Notes under the pieces: generated by a model
The model's database searches: none
What the model saw: the letters and a program-made list of their open reading frames with translations, nothing else
Told to the model about the DNA's origin: nothing
Program-made: the position numbers and the translations under genes
Shown here: piece after piece, positions 1 to 6,607 of the stretch
How positions within the stretch are numbered: the first letter of the stretch is position 1
How the letters are laid out: the number at the start of each line of letters is the position of its first letter
Assembly: GCA_037200975.1 (NCBI GenBank)
Contig: JBBCGI010000001.1
Coordinates: 682,001-746,000, forward strand
Direction: 5' to 3'
DNA from: Pseudomonadota bacterium
GTDB taxonomy: Bacteria; Pseudomonadota; Gammaproteobacteria; Steroidobacterales; Steroidobacteraceae
DNA: 64,000 nt

Positions 1-3
1 GCG

Positions 4-27
4 TGCGAACGCCGATCGGCGTTCGCA
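4..27 (-). terminator. Perfect palindrome downstream of the tRNA-Ala/Glu unit, probable terminator hairpin
   Basis: Positions 4-15 are the exact reverse complement of 16-27, so the RNA could form a 10-bp GC-rich stem closed by a GATC loop. It lies 22 bases past the 3' end of tRNA-Glu in the direction of tRNA transcription. Any T-run that would complete an intrinsic terminator falls outside the window, so the terminator role is inferred. Confidence 0.5.
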
Positions 28-49
28 ACTGTGGGCTCTGTCGCAAAGG

Positions 50-125
50 TGGCGTCCCCAGGGGGATTCGAACCCCCGTTACCGCCGTGAAAGGGCGATG
101 TCCTGGGCCTCTAGACGATGGGGAC
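50..125 (-). tRNA. tRNA-Glu (anticodon TTC)
   Basis: The reverse complement folds as a 76-nt cloverleaf that includes the encoded CCA end. The acceptor stem is GTCCCCA with TGGGGAC, the T loop reads GGTTCGAATCC, and the anticodon loop CTTTCAC gives anticodon TTC. It follows tRNA-Ala by 9 bases in the same orientation, so both probably come from one transcript. This sits close to gltX (2.1-3.5 kb), whose enzyme charges this tRNA. Confidence 0.97.
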
Positions 126-134
126 GCAGATGTT

Positions 135-210
<76 letters not shown>

Positions 211-224
211 ACGCGAGGCGCGGC

Positions 225-253
225 AAGTTACGGTTCAGCCTCAGGTATGTCAA
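225..253 (-). promoter_or_regulatory. Promoter of the tRNA-Ala/tRNA-Glu unit
   Basis: On the minus strand a perfect -35 box TTGACA (253-248) is followed by a 17-base spacer and a -10-like TAACTT (230-225). The DNA between the -10 box and the tRNA is very GC-rich. Such discriminators are typical of stringently controlled stable-RNA promoters; that control is inferred, the boxes are seen. Confidence 0.7.
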
Positions 254-387
254 GTAAACAAAAGCGACTGCATCACATCGCGATGTTTCAGTGGTATGGC
301 ACTCGTTCACCGTATTTTCCGGTTCCGAGTCCCCCCGTGTCTGCCAGTGGTGACACGTTGTAATAAGTGTTTTTCCACGTTCTACTC

Positions 388-482
388 ATTCCCAGAGCAA
401 AGGCATACCCGTCGCGAGGCGGGGACGCAAAGCTTCCGGTCTGAAGCGCACAGCGGATTCAGACAGCGGGGTTGCCGGTATC
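388..482 (+). promoter_or_regulatory. Cyclic di-GMP-I (GEMM) riboswitch
   Basis: The 365-base gap between tRNA-Ala and the lipoprotein gene carries a near-consensus class I c-di-GMP aptamer. Seen in order: GGCA (402-405) able to pair with TGCC (473-476); a stem CCCGTC/GGCGGG capped by a GCGA tetraloop (408-423); the conserved GGGACGCAAAGC joining strand (422-433); a P3 stem GTCTGAA (439-445)/TTCAGAC (458-464); and the closing AGCGGGGTTGCC (465-476). The GNRA loop and the GGGACGCAAAGC strand are hallmarks of the family. About 95 bases separate the aptamer from the start codon at 576. They contain a short GAGAC/GTCTC hairpin possibility near 485-503 but no clear terminator, so ON or OFF control cannot be read. 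A TAATAA at 361-366 may be the -10 box. Confidence 0.9.
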
Positions 483-575
483 GGGAGACGCCTCGTGGGT
501 CTCACATACCGCCATTTCGTTGTCAGCCGCATCGCTTCGGTCTTGCAGACAATCTGGAATCTGAAGGATCTGAAA

Positions 576-2084
576 ATGCGAATTTGCGGCAAACAATGGG
601 TGTTGGCAGCCATGACCACGCTCGCGCTAGCCGGTTGCGGCGGCGGCGAGGAGTCGGGCGCTTCGGGAGGCGCCGGCAATCTGCCCCCGCTCATCTCGGG
701 TACTCCCATCACGACGTTGAACGCCGGCTCGCCTTACAGCTTCCAGCCGCAGGCCTCCGATCCGGACGGCGATCCGCTGTCATTCTCGGCCGACAACCTG
801 CCGCATTGGGCCAGCATCAATTCCAAGACCGGTGTGGTCTCCGGAACGCCCGCCGAAGCCGATGTCGGCATGTCGGGAATGATCACGGTAATGGTCAGCG
901 ACTCGAAGGCGATTTCGGAGCTGCCGGAGTTCCGAATCCAGGTGAGCAGCGCTGTCAACGTGCCGCCACCCATCGTCAATCACGACCCGACCATCGCCGG
1001 AGCGCCCGCGACCACCGCCACGGTCGGCAGCGTCTACTCGTTCACGCCAGTTGGTGACGACGAAGACGACGACACGCTGTTCTTCTCGATCCAGAACAAG
1101 CCGGCCTGGGCCACCTTTACGCCCGCGACCGGGCAACTGACTGGCACACCCATCAGCGCAAACGTCGGCACCACCACCAACATCGTCATAACCGTGACCG
1201 ATGTGCGCGGCGCCAACGCTTCCCTGCCGGCCTTCAATCTCACGGTGAACGCGAGCGCACCGGCAAATCGCCCGCCGACGATCTCCGGCGCCCCCGCCGC
1301 GACCGTGACCGCTGGCGCGGCCTACAGCTTCCGTCCGGTGGGCAACGATCCGGATGGCAATACGCTCATCTGGTCGATCCAGAACCTGCCGGCGTGGGCG
1401 ACCTTCAGCACGACGACCGGCCGACTCACCGGTACGCCGACGGCGGCGAATGTGGGCACGTCGGCGCGAATCACCATCTCCGTGAGCGACAGCGTCGCCA
1501 CGGTTTCGCTGCCTTCGTTCACGATTCAGGTCACCGCCGTTGCCAATCGGGCACCTACGATCACCGGCGTCCCACCGACCTCCGTGACCGCCGGGCAGGC
1601 CTACAGCTTCCAGCCGAGCGCCGCGGATCCCGACGGCAATAGCTTGAGCTTCAGCATCGCGAACCGGCCTTCCTGGGCTACGTTCAGCACCACCACCGGC
1701 CGCCTGTCGGGAACACCGACGGCCGCCGACGTTGCCAGCTATGCGGGCATTGTCATCACGGTGAGCGATGGCACGGCCCAGACCTCATTGGCATCGTTCT
1801 CGATCGCGGTAAATCAGATCGCGACCGGGTCCGCCGTGGTGAGCTGGACGGCGCCGACCCAGAACACCGACGGCAGCCCGCTGACGGATCTGGCCGGGTA
1901 TCGCATCGCCTATGGGCGCAGTTCAACGAATCTCGACCTGTCGGCCTCGGTAACCAACGCCAGCCTGAGTAGCTACACGGTCGAAAGCCTCTCCACGGGC
2001 CAGTGGTTCTTCGCGGTCTATGCCGTCAACACCGCCGGGACCGAGAGCGAGACCTCGAACGTCGCGACCAAGACGATCCAGTAG
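576..2084 (+). CDS. Putative-Ig/cadherin-like repeat lipoprotein with C-terminal fibronectin III domain
   Basis: A 502-residue secreted lipoprotein. The N-terminus has a short charged start, a hydrophobic stretch and the lipobox LAGC, followed by a Gly/Glu/Ser-rich linker. Four tandem domains of about 90-95 residues follow (roughly residues 45-415). Each carries the pattern GxxYSFxPxxxDPDGxxLxFSxxNxPxWAxF...TGxLxGTP, known from putative Ig-domain (He_PIG) proteins. The last 90 residues, starting near AVVSWTAPT, look like a fibronectin type III domain ending in SNVATKTIQ. Such proteins act at the cell surface in adhesion or matrix binding; that role is inferred. The ATG at 576 is preferred to the earlier in-frame ATG at 495: an AAGGA box lies 7 bases upstream and the signal peptide begins there. 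A c-di-GMP riboswitch lies in its leader, so expression is probably tied to c-di-GMP. Confidence 0.85.
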   Translation: MRICGKQWVLAAMTTLALAGCGGGEESGASGGAGNLPPLISGTPITTLNAGSPYSFQPQASDPDGDPLSFSADNLPHWASINSKTGVVSGTPAEADVGMSGMITVMVSDSKAISELPEFRIQVSSAVNVPPPIVNHDPTIAGAPATTATVGSVYSFTPVGDDEDDDTLFFSIQNKPAWATFTPATGQLTGTPISANVGTTTNIVITVTDVRGANASLPAFNLTVNASAPANRPPTISGAPAATVTAGAAYSFRPVGNDPDGNTLIWSIQNLPAWATFSTTTGRLTGTPTAANVGTSARITISVSDSVATVSLPSFTIQVTAVANRAPTITGVPPTSVTAGQAYSFQPSAADPDGNSLSFSIANRPSWATFSTTTGRLSGTPTAADVASYAGIVITVSDGTAQTSLASFSIAVNQIATGSAVVSWTAPTQNTDGSPLTDLAGYRIAYGRSSTNLDLSASVTNASLSSYTVESLSTGQWFFAVYAVNTAGTESETSNVATKTIQ

Positions 2085-2098
2085 CCCGCAAGGCCGCT

Positions 2099-3499
2099 TC
2101 AACCCGCCAGCGCGCGCTCGATCCGCTCGAGCGCGCGCTTTTTCGTCAGCAGCACGAGCGTGGCGTCGATGGGCGGCGAGACTGTCCCGCCCGACACGGC
2201 CACGCGCAGCGGCTGCGCGATCTTGCCGAGACCGAGCGATTTTTCCGTGGCGAGCCCCTCGAGCACGGCGTGAATCGCCGGCGCCCGCCAGTCCGTCACA
2301 ATCTCCAATCGCATCCGCAGCTCGGCCAGCAACACACGCGCCTCGGCCGTCAGATGTTTTTCGGCGGCCTTCGGATCGAGCAACACGTGGTCGCCGAAGA
2401 AGAAGCGGCTGTTCTCGGCCATCTCCTTGAGCGTCTTCGCACGCTCGCGTTGCGCCACGATGATTCCCTCGAGCAATGCCTGGTCATCCGACTGGATGCC
2501 GAGCCGCGCCAGGTGCCACTGCAGGTACGGCACGATCTCTTTCGGATCCGTGCGCACCAGGTGCTGCTGGTTCAGCCACAGCAGCTTCTCCAGGTTCATC
2601 GCCGAGGCGGCCTTGTTGATGTCGCGCACGTCGAAGACCGCGATCATCTCCGCGCGCGTGAAGAATTCCTGGTCACCGTGCGACCAGCCGAGCCGCACCA
2701 GGTAGTTCAACAACGCATCCGGTAGATAGCCCTCCTCCTGGTACTGCAGCACGCTGACCGCGCCGTGACGCTTGGAGAGCTTCGCGCCGTCCGGCCCGAG
2801 GATCATCGGCACGTGCGCGTACACCGGTGGCTTCCTGCCGAGCGCGAGCAGCATGTTGAGCTGCCGCGGGGTGTTGTTCAGATGGTCGTCGCCGCGGATC
2901 ACGTGGGTGACGCCCATGTCGGCGTCGTCCACGACCACGCAGAAGTTGTAAGTCGGCGTGCCGTCCGAGCGCGCGATGATGAGGTCGTCCAGCTCCTTGT
3001 TCTGAAAGGTCACCTGGCCGTGCACCACGTCGTCCACGACCGTCGCGCCCTCCTCCGGATTCGCGAAACGCACCACCGGAGAGCGGCCCGACTGCGGCCC
3101 CGGGCCCTTGCCGTGCCGGCAGCGGCCGTCGTACCGCGGCTTCTCCTTCGCGAGCTGCTGCGCGGCGCGCATGGCGTCGAGCTCTTCCTTGCTGCAGTAG
3201 CAGTGATAAGCCGTGCCGGCGGCGACCATCTCCGCGATGACCTGCTTGTAGCGGTCGAAACGCTGCGTCTGGTAGTAAGGCCCGAGATCGTGCTCGAGAC
3301 CCAGCCATTTCATCCCTTCCAGGATGACCTGCACGTGCTCCGGCTTCGAACGCTCGAGGTCGGTGTCCTCGACGCGCAGGATGAACTGGCCGCCCATGCG
3401 GCGCGCGTACAGCCAGCTGAACAGCGCCGTGCGTACCCCGCCGATGTGCAGCATGCCGGTGGGGCTGGGGGCGAAGCGGGTGATGACGGGAGAGGTCAT
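2099..3499 (-). CDS. gltX: Glutamyl-tRNA synthetase
   Basis: A 466-residue class I aminoacyl-tRNA synthetase that attaches glutamate to tRNA-Glu in the cytoplasm. The N-terminus reads TRFAPSPTGMLHIGG, which contains the HIGH-type ATP signature (HIGG, residues 18-21). The KMSKS-type loop appears as KLSKRHG near residue 239. The tRNA-binding part YCYCSKEEL near residues 98-106 and the whole length match bacterial GltX. Its stop lies 14 bases from the convergent lipoprotein stop, and its start is divergent from tRNA-Val. No strong Shine-Dalgarno is visible before the ATG at 3499. Confidence 0.97.
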   Translation of the reverse strand: MTSPVITRFAPSPTGMLHIGGVRTALFSWLYARRMGGQFILRVEDTDLERSKPEHVQVILEGMKWLGLEHDLGPYYQTQRFDRYKQVIAEMVAAGTAYHCYCSKEELDAMRAAQQLAKEKPRYDGRCRHGKGPGPQSGRSPVVRFANPEEGATVVDDVVHGQVTFQNKELDDLIIARSDGTPTYNFCVVVDDADMGVTHVIRGDDHLNNTPRQLNMLLALGRKPPVYAHVPMILGPDGAKLSKRHGAVSVLQYQEEGYLPDALLNYLVRLGWSHGDQEFFTRAEMIAVFDVRDINKAASAMNLEKLLWLNQQHLVRTDPKEIVPYLQWHLARLGIQSDDQALLEGIIVAQRERAKTLKEMAENSRFFFGDHVLLDPKAAEKHLTAEARVLLAELRMRLEIVTDWRAPAIHAVLEGLATEKSLGLGKIAQPLRVAVSGGTVSPPIDATLVLLTKKRALERIERALAG

Positions 3500-3543
3500 G
3501 GAGCGTGCGATTCCGGCCGTTTTGAGGGCGCGAATCGTAGCAT

Positions 3544-3572
3544 TTGATTCGGCTTCGGCCGCTCTTTAGACT
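3544..3572 (+). promoter_or_regulatory. Promoter of tRNA-Val
   Basis: A TTGATT -35 box (3544-3549), 17-base spacer and TAGACT -10 box (3567-3572) lie 31 bases before the tRNA, followed by GC-rich sequence. The match is moderate but the spacing is ideal. It sits in the divergent gap between gltX and tRNA-Val. Confidence 0.55.
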
Positions 3573-3603
3573 GCGCACCCTCTCGGGACCGCGTGTCCCC
3601 GGC

Positions 3604-3678
3604 GGACGGTTAGCTCAGCGGTAGAGCACTGCTTTCACACGGCAGGGGTCACAGGTTCAAGCCCTGTACCGTCCACCA
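3604..3678 (+). tRNA. tRNA-Val (anticodon CAC)
   Basis: A 75-nt cloverleaf with encoded CCA. The acceptor GGACGGT pairs with ACCGTCC, the D arm is AGCTCAGCGGTAGAGC, the anticodon stem CTGCT/GGCAG closes loop TTCACAC (anticodon CAC), and the T arm is ACAGGTTCAAGCCCTGT. A protein gene begins only 9 bases after its 3' end. Confidence 0.96.
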
Positions 3679-3687
3679 CTCCAATTC

Positions 3688-4140
3688 ATGAACATCTCGC
3701 GAATCACGGCCATCCACGAAGCGGCGCACGCCGTCGCAGCCATCCGTTGCGGACTCGTATTCGAGAACGTCACCGCCGTGCCCGACGAGGAACTCGAGCT
3801 CGACGGCGCGCTGAACTGGACCCTGCTGCACGATGAAGTCGGCCTCGAGATGCCCGTCGAGGCGCTGGCCCTGGTGTCGCTGGCGGGGCCGTGCGCCGAA
3901 GCCCGGCTGCGCCGGTTGCGCCCGGATCGGGTGTTCTCGGGTGTGGCCGCCCTCGACGATCGCGAATCGGTGGCGCAGCTCGGCCTGACCGAAGCGCAGT
4001 TTGTCAGCGCGAGCCGCGATGCGCTCGACCTCGTAGAGCGCGACTGGGCCCTCATCGAAAAGATCGCCGATGCACTCGAAGCCGGCGGCAACCTTTCTTA
4101 CGACGAAGTTGCAGCGCTGCTGCCGGACGATGCTGAGTAG
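3688..4140 (+). CDS. Small stand-alone M41/FtsH-like zinc metalloprotease
   Basis: A 150-residue protein with a zinc-binding HEAAH motif at residues 10-14. It is followed by LVSLAGPCAEARL near residue 65 and a helical C-terminus (SRDALDLVERDWALIEKI) ending in an EV-x-x-LL segment. This layout resembles the C-terminal peptidase half of FtsH (family M41), where HEAGH is followed by a GG-x-AAE segment and a distal acidic zinc ligand, here perhaps in the DDRES region. There is no AAA ATPase part and no membrane segment, so it would be a soluble ATP-independent relative. The ATG at 3688 follows tRNA-Val by 9 bases without a convincing ribosome-binding site, so it may be read from the tRNA transcript. 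Substrate unknown. It could also be a catalytically inactive relative. Confidence 0.65.
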   Translation: MNISRITAIHEAAHAVAAIRCGLVFENVTAVPDEELELDGALNWTLLHDEVGLEMPVEALALVSLAGPCAEARLRRLRPDRVFSGVAALDDRESVAQLGLTEAQFVSASRDALDLVERDWALIEKIADALEAGGNLSYDEVAALLPDDAE

Positions 4141-4142
4141 CT

Positions 4143-4165
4143 AGGGCCACGGTTCGCGCGGCCCT
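4143..4165. terminator. Possible bidirectional terminator hairpin
   Basis: AGGGCC (4143-4148) and GGCCCT (4160-4165) form a 6-bp stem with an 11-base loop, between the convergent stops of the M41-like gene and the Hpt gene. No clear T-run follows on either side, so the call is weak. Confidence 0.35.
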
Positions 4166-4172
4166 GTTCGGG

Positions 4173-4541
4173 TCAGGATGGATCGGCTCGCAGGCGCATC
4201 AATTCCGCGCCCAGCGCTTCGAGGCCGGCGGCGAACCGCGTCAGCGCGGATTCATCGGGCTTCTTGCCCGGCGTCTGCGCGTCGGCGAGATGTTCGATGC
4301 GCGCCGCGCAGTCGCTCAGTACGCCAAATCCGAGCGTCGCCCCCGTGCCGCACATGCGGTGGGCGAGGTGGCGAATATCGTCGAGCGCAGTGGCGTCGCC
4401 GGCGGCGAACCTCGCAAGACCGGCGCGCAACGATTCGAATTCGCGCCCGCTGCGGTCGACGAACTTCGCCGCGAGTTCGGCCATGCGAGCCCTGGCGGCG
4501 GCGATCTTTTCGTCGCGCGTCCCGCTCACTGCGATCGCCAC
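4173..4541 (-). CDS. Histidine phosphotransfer (Hpt) domain protein
   Basis: A 122-residue protein whose centre reads DIRHLAHRMCGTGATLGF. This is the Hpt signature, with the phospho-accepting histidine in LAHRMCGTG and surrounding amphipathic helices typical of a four-helix bundle. Hpt proteins pass phosphate between receiver domains in multistep relays. The gene overlaps the 3' end of the upstream REC-GGDEF-REC gene by 16 bases, so the two are translationally linked. A sensible partner set is the hybrid kinase at 10.2-13.3 kb (which ends in a receiver) and the receivers of the cyclase; this pairing is inferred from position. Confidence 0.85.
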   Translation of the reverse strand: MAIAVSGTRDEKIAAARARMAELAAKFVDRSGREFESLRAGLARFAAGDATALDDIRHLAHRMCGTGATLGFGVLSDCAARIEHLADAQTPGKKPDESALTRFAAGLEALGAELMRLRADPS

Positions 4542-5923
4542 AGCGCCTTGACCTGCCCACCCAGCGTCATGGGATCGAACGGCTTGGCGATCACGCCGAT
4601 CACCGACAGGGCGCGGAAACGCGCGACTTCGTCCTGGTTGGCCTTGGCCGTCAGAAAGATCACGGGGATGTGCGCCAGCGCGGGTTCGGCGCGCATGCGC
4701 TTGAGCAGCGACGGGCCATCCATGCCGGGCATCATCACGTCGAGCACCACGAGGTCCGGCTGCTCGACCTGCATCTTGAGCAGCGCGCGTTCGCCGCCGT
4801 CGCTGACGATCACGTTGATGTCGCCGTCGAGGCTGAGCGACATCTGCACTATTTCGCGGATGTCGGCGTCGTCGTCGACATAGAGAAGTGTTTTGAGCGC
4901 CTTGTCGCTGGTCGTCACTTCACCATCGACGGTAACGCGATCGCGTCCATGACGTTTGCTGGAATAGAGACAGTCGTCGGCGCGGCGCAGCAGTTGTTCG
5001 ACGGTCGCGGCATTTCGATCCGCAAACACCGAGACGCCCGTGACGCCGACGCTGACGGTGATCTCGATGCTTCCGCCGACGGTCGCGATGGGCCCGGCCG
5101 CGACGGCGCGGCGGATCTTATCCGCCACCACGCCGGCACCGGGCAGATCGGTCTGCGGCAGCACCACCGCGAACTCCTCGCCACCGAGCCGCGCGCACCA
5201 GTCGAATTCGCGCGGCAGCGCGTTCTGAATGCGCCGCACGAACTCCATCAGCACGCCATCGCCGGCCGCGTGCCCGTGGCGGTCGTTGATGTGCTTGAAA
5301 TGGTCGATGTCGAATACCAGCAGCGACAACTCGCCGCCAAAACGCCGCGTGCGTTTGAGCTCGCGGCGCAAGTGGTTCATGAAGTAGCGGCGGTTGTGCG
5401 CGCCGGTGAGCGCGTCCGTCATCGCCAGGCGGCGCCGCTCTTCGATCGCCTGCTTGAGCGAATGCTCGAGCGTGAGGATGCGGCGCGCGGTGGCCAGCCG
5501 CGCGATCAGCTGCGTGCCGCTGGCGCGTTTGCTCAGGTAGTCGTCGGCGCCGGCTTTGAGGCCGGTGAGGATCTCGTCCTCGGAATCGTGCGCCGTGCAC
5601 AACATGATGTAGACGTAACCCGGGTAGTGAGTCCCGGCGCGGATCGCCCGCGTCAACTCGAGCCCGTCCATGCCCGGCATGTTGCGGTCGAGGATCACGA
5701 TCGGCGCGAACTGGCGGCGCAGCGCGGCGAGCGCCTGCTCGCCGTTGGCAGCCGTGGCGACCTCATAACCTGCAGCACCGATCATGTCGCGCAGCCGCTC
5801 GACGACGATCTCATCGTCGTCCACCAGCAGCACGCGCGTCACCAGCGTGTCCAGCACGGGCTGGATGGCCGTGATCACGGACTCATCGCTGGCCAGGACT
5901 TCTTCCTTGTCAGGCGCGGTCAT
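4526..5923 (-). CDS. Response regulator diguanylate cyclase, REC-GGDEF-REC
   Basis: A 465-residue cytoplasmic c-di-GMP synthase. Residues about 30-145 form a receiver with the DDDE acidic pocket and phospho-acceptor Asp in ILDRNMPGMDG. Residues about 165-330 form a GGDEF domain with the active-site loop GGEEF and an intact inhibitory I-site (REFD, exactly five residues before GGEEF). That predicts an active, product-inhibited cyclase. A second complete receiver follows, with LYVDDDAD and VVLDVMMPGMDG. Receivers on both sides of the GGDEF domain are less common than the PleD or WspR layouts. It overlaps the Hpt gene downstream (16 bases) and the receiver gene upstream (14 bases), so the three form one operon. 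Output could act on the c-di-GMP riboswitch at 388-482. Confidence 0.93.
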   Translation of the reverse strand: MTAPDKEEVLASDESVITAIQPVLDTLVTRVLLVDDDEIVVERLRDMIGAAGYEVATAANGEQALAALRRQFAPIVILDRNMPGMDGLELTRAIRAGTHYPGYVYIMLCTAHDSEDEILTGLKAGADDYLSKRASGTQLIARLATARRILTLEHSLKQAIEERRRLAMTDALTGAHNRRYFMNHLRRELKRTRRFGGELSLLVFDIDHFKHINDRHGHAAGDGVLMEFVRRIQNALPREFDWCARLGGEEFAVVLPQTDLPGAGVVADKIRRAVAAGPIATVGGSIEITVSVGVTGVSVFADRNAATVEQLLRRADDCLYSSKRHGRDRVTVDGEVTTSDKALKTLLYVDDDADIREIVQMSLSLDGDINVIVSDGGERALLKMQVEQPDLVVLDVMMPGMDGPSLLKRMRAEPALAHIPVIFLTAKANQDEVARFRALSVIGVIAKPFDPMTLGGQVKALWRSQ

Positions 5924-6416
5924 GCCGCCTGCTCGCCAGCGTGAGCGCGGCGCGAGCCTCGCGCAGCTGCACCCGCAATGAGAACGTGTGGAGTCCGGCG
6001 TGAATCCGCGCGATGAGCTCCGGCTCGCGCACGCCTTTGTTCAGGTAGTCGTCGACGCCGGCGCAATAGCCGCGTTCATGGTCGAAATCTTCCTTGCGCG
6101 ACGTCAGCATGATCACGTAGGTCTCGCCTTGTTTGCGGGCGCGAAACTTCTCGGTGAATTCGATGCCGTCCATGACCGGCATCTGCCAGTCGACGATCAC
6201 GACCGGAATATTTTCCAGCGCCAGGCGTTCCAATGCCTGCGCACCATCGGCCGCCTCGCCGACGTGGATGCCGCGCTCCTTCAGGCGATCGCCGATCAAG
6301 GCGCGTTCGAGCTCGTCGTCGTCGACGATGAGCACGGACAGCGGGACGTCCGCGGCAAGCGCGCGCATGCGGCCTGTGTTCACGCCGGAGTTGATGTCTT
6401 CTTCGAAACCCGTCAT
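5910..6416 (-). CDS. Single-domain response regulator (receiver)
   Basis: A 168-residue protein with one receiver domain. The acidic pair is in SVLIVDDDELE, the phospho-acceptor Asp is in VVIVDWQMPVMDG, the conserved Thr/Ser is in IMLTSRKED, and a Lys lies in DYLNKGV. A short helical tail follows and no DNA-binding or enzymatic domain is visible, so it probably works as a phosphate shuttle or by protein contact. The ATG at 6416 is chosen because GGAAAGG lies just upstream. An in-frame ATG at 6482 would add 22 residues that look unlike a receiver N-terminus. First gene of the receiver, cyclase and Hpt operon; divergent from the kinase at 6608. Confidence 0.88.
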   Translation of the reverse strand: MTGFEEDINSGVNTGRMRALAADVPLSVLIVDDDELERALIGDRLKERGIHVGEAADGAQALERLALENIPVVIVDWQMPVMDGIEFTEKFRARKQGETYVIMLTSRKEDFDHERGYCAGVDDYLNKGVREPELIARIHAGLHTFSLRVQLREARAALTLASRRHDRA

Positions 6417-6520
6417 TACCCTTTCCGATTCGTTGCTCGAGATTCGGCTCAATGTGCGGAGCGCATCAAGCGCGTCCCGCATTCAGCTGAGGCACGCTAA
6501 CGTATCGGCAAATCGGGGGC

Positions 6521-6551
6521 ACGTACTGGCGCGAGTTCAGCCGCAGTACGT
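6521..6551. promoter_or_regulatory. Inverted repeat in the divergent promoter region, operator-like
   Basis: ACGTACTG (6521-6528) and CAGTACGT (6544-6551) are exact inverted copies separated by 15 bases. The 31-bp element lies in the gap between the receiver operon (start 6416) and the sensor kinase gene (start 6608). It could be a dimeric regulator site serving both sides. No regulator is identified. Confidence 0.45.
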
Positions 6552-6607
6552 CACATTCGATGCTCGCTGTTTCGTCAGGACCTCTAAGGGTTTCTAGCAG
6601 ACCATGC

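Noticed and set aside
4178-5944. A 588-codon open frame on the plus strand opposite the diguanylate cyclase and Hpt genes
   Set aside because: It is antisense to proteins with clear domains, has an Arg/His/Asp-rich composition typical of shadow frames in GC-rich DNA, and no recognisable motif.
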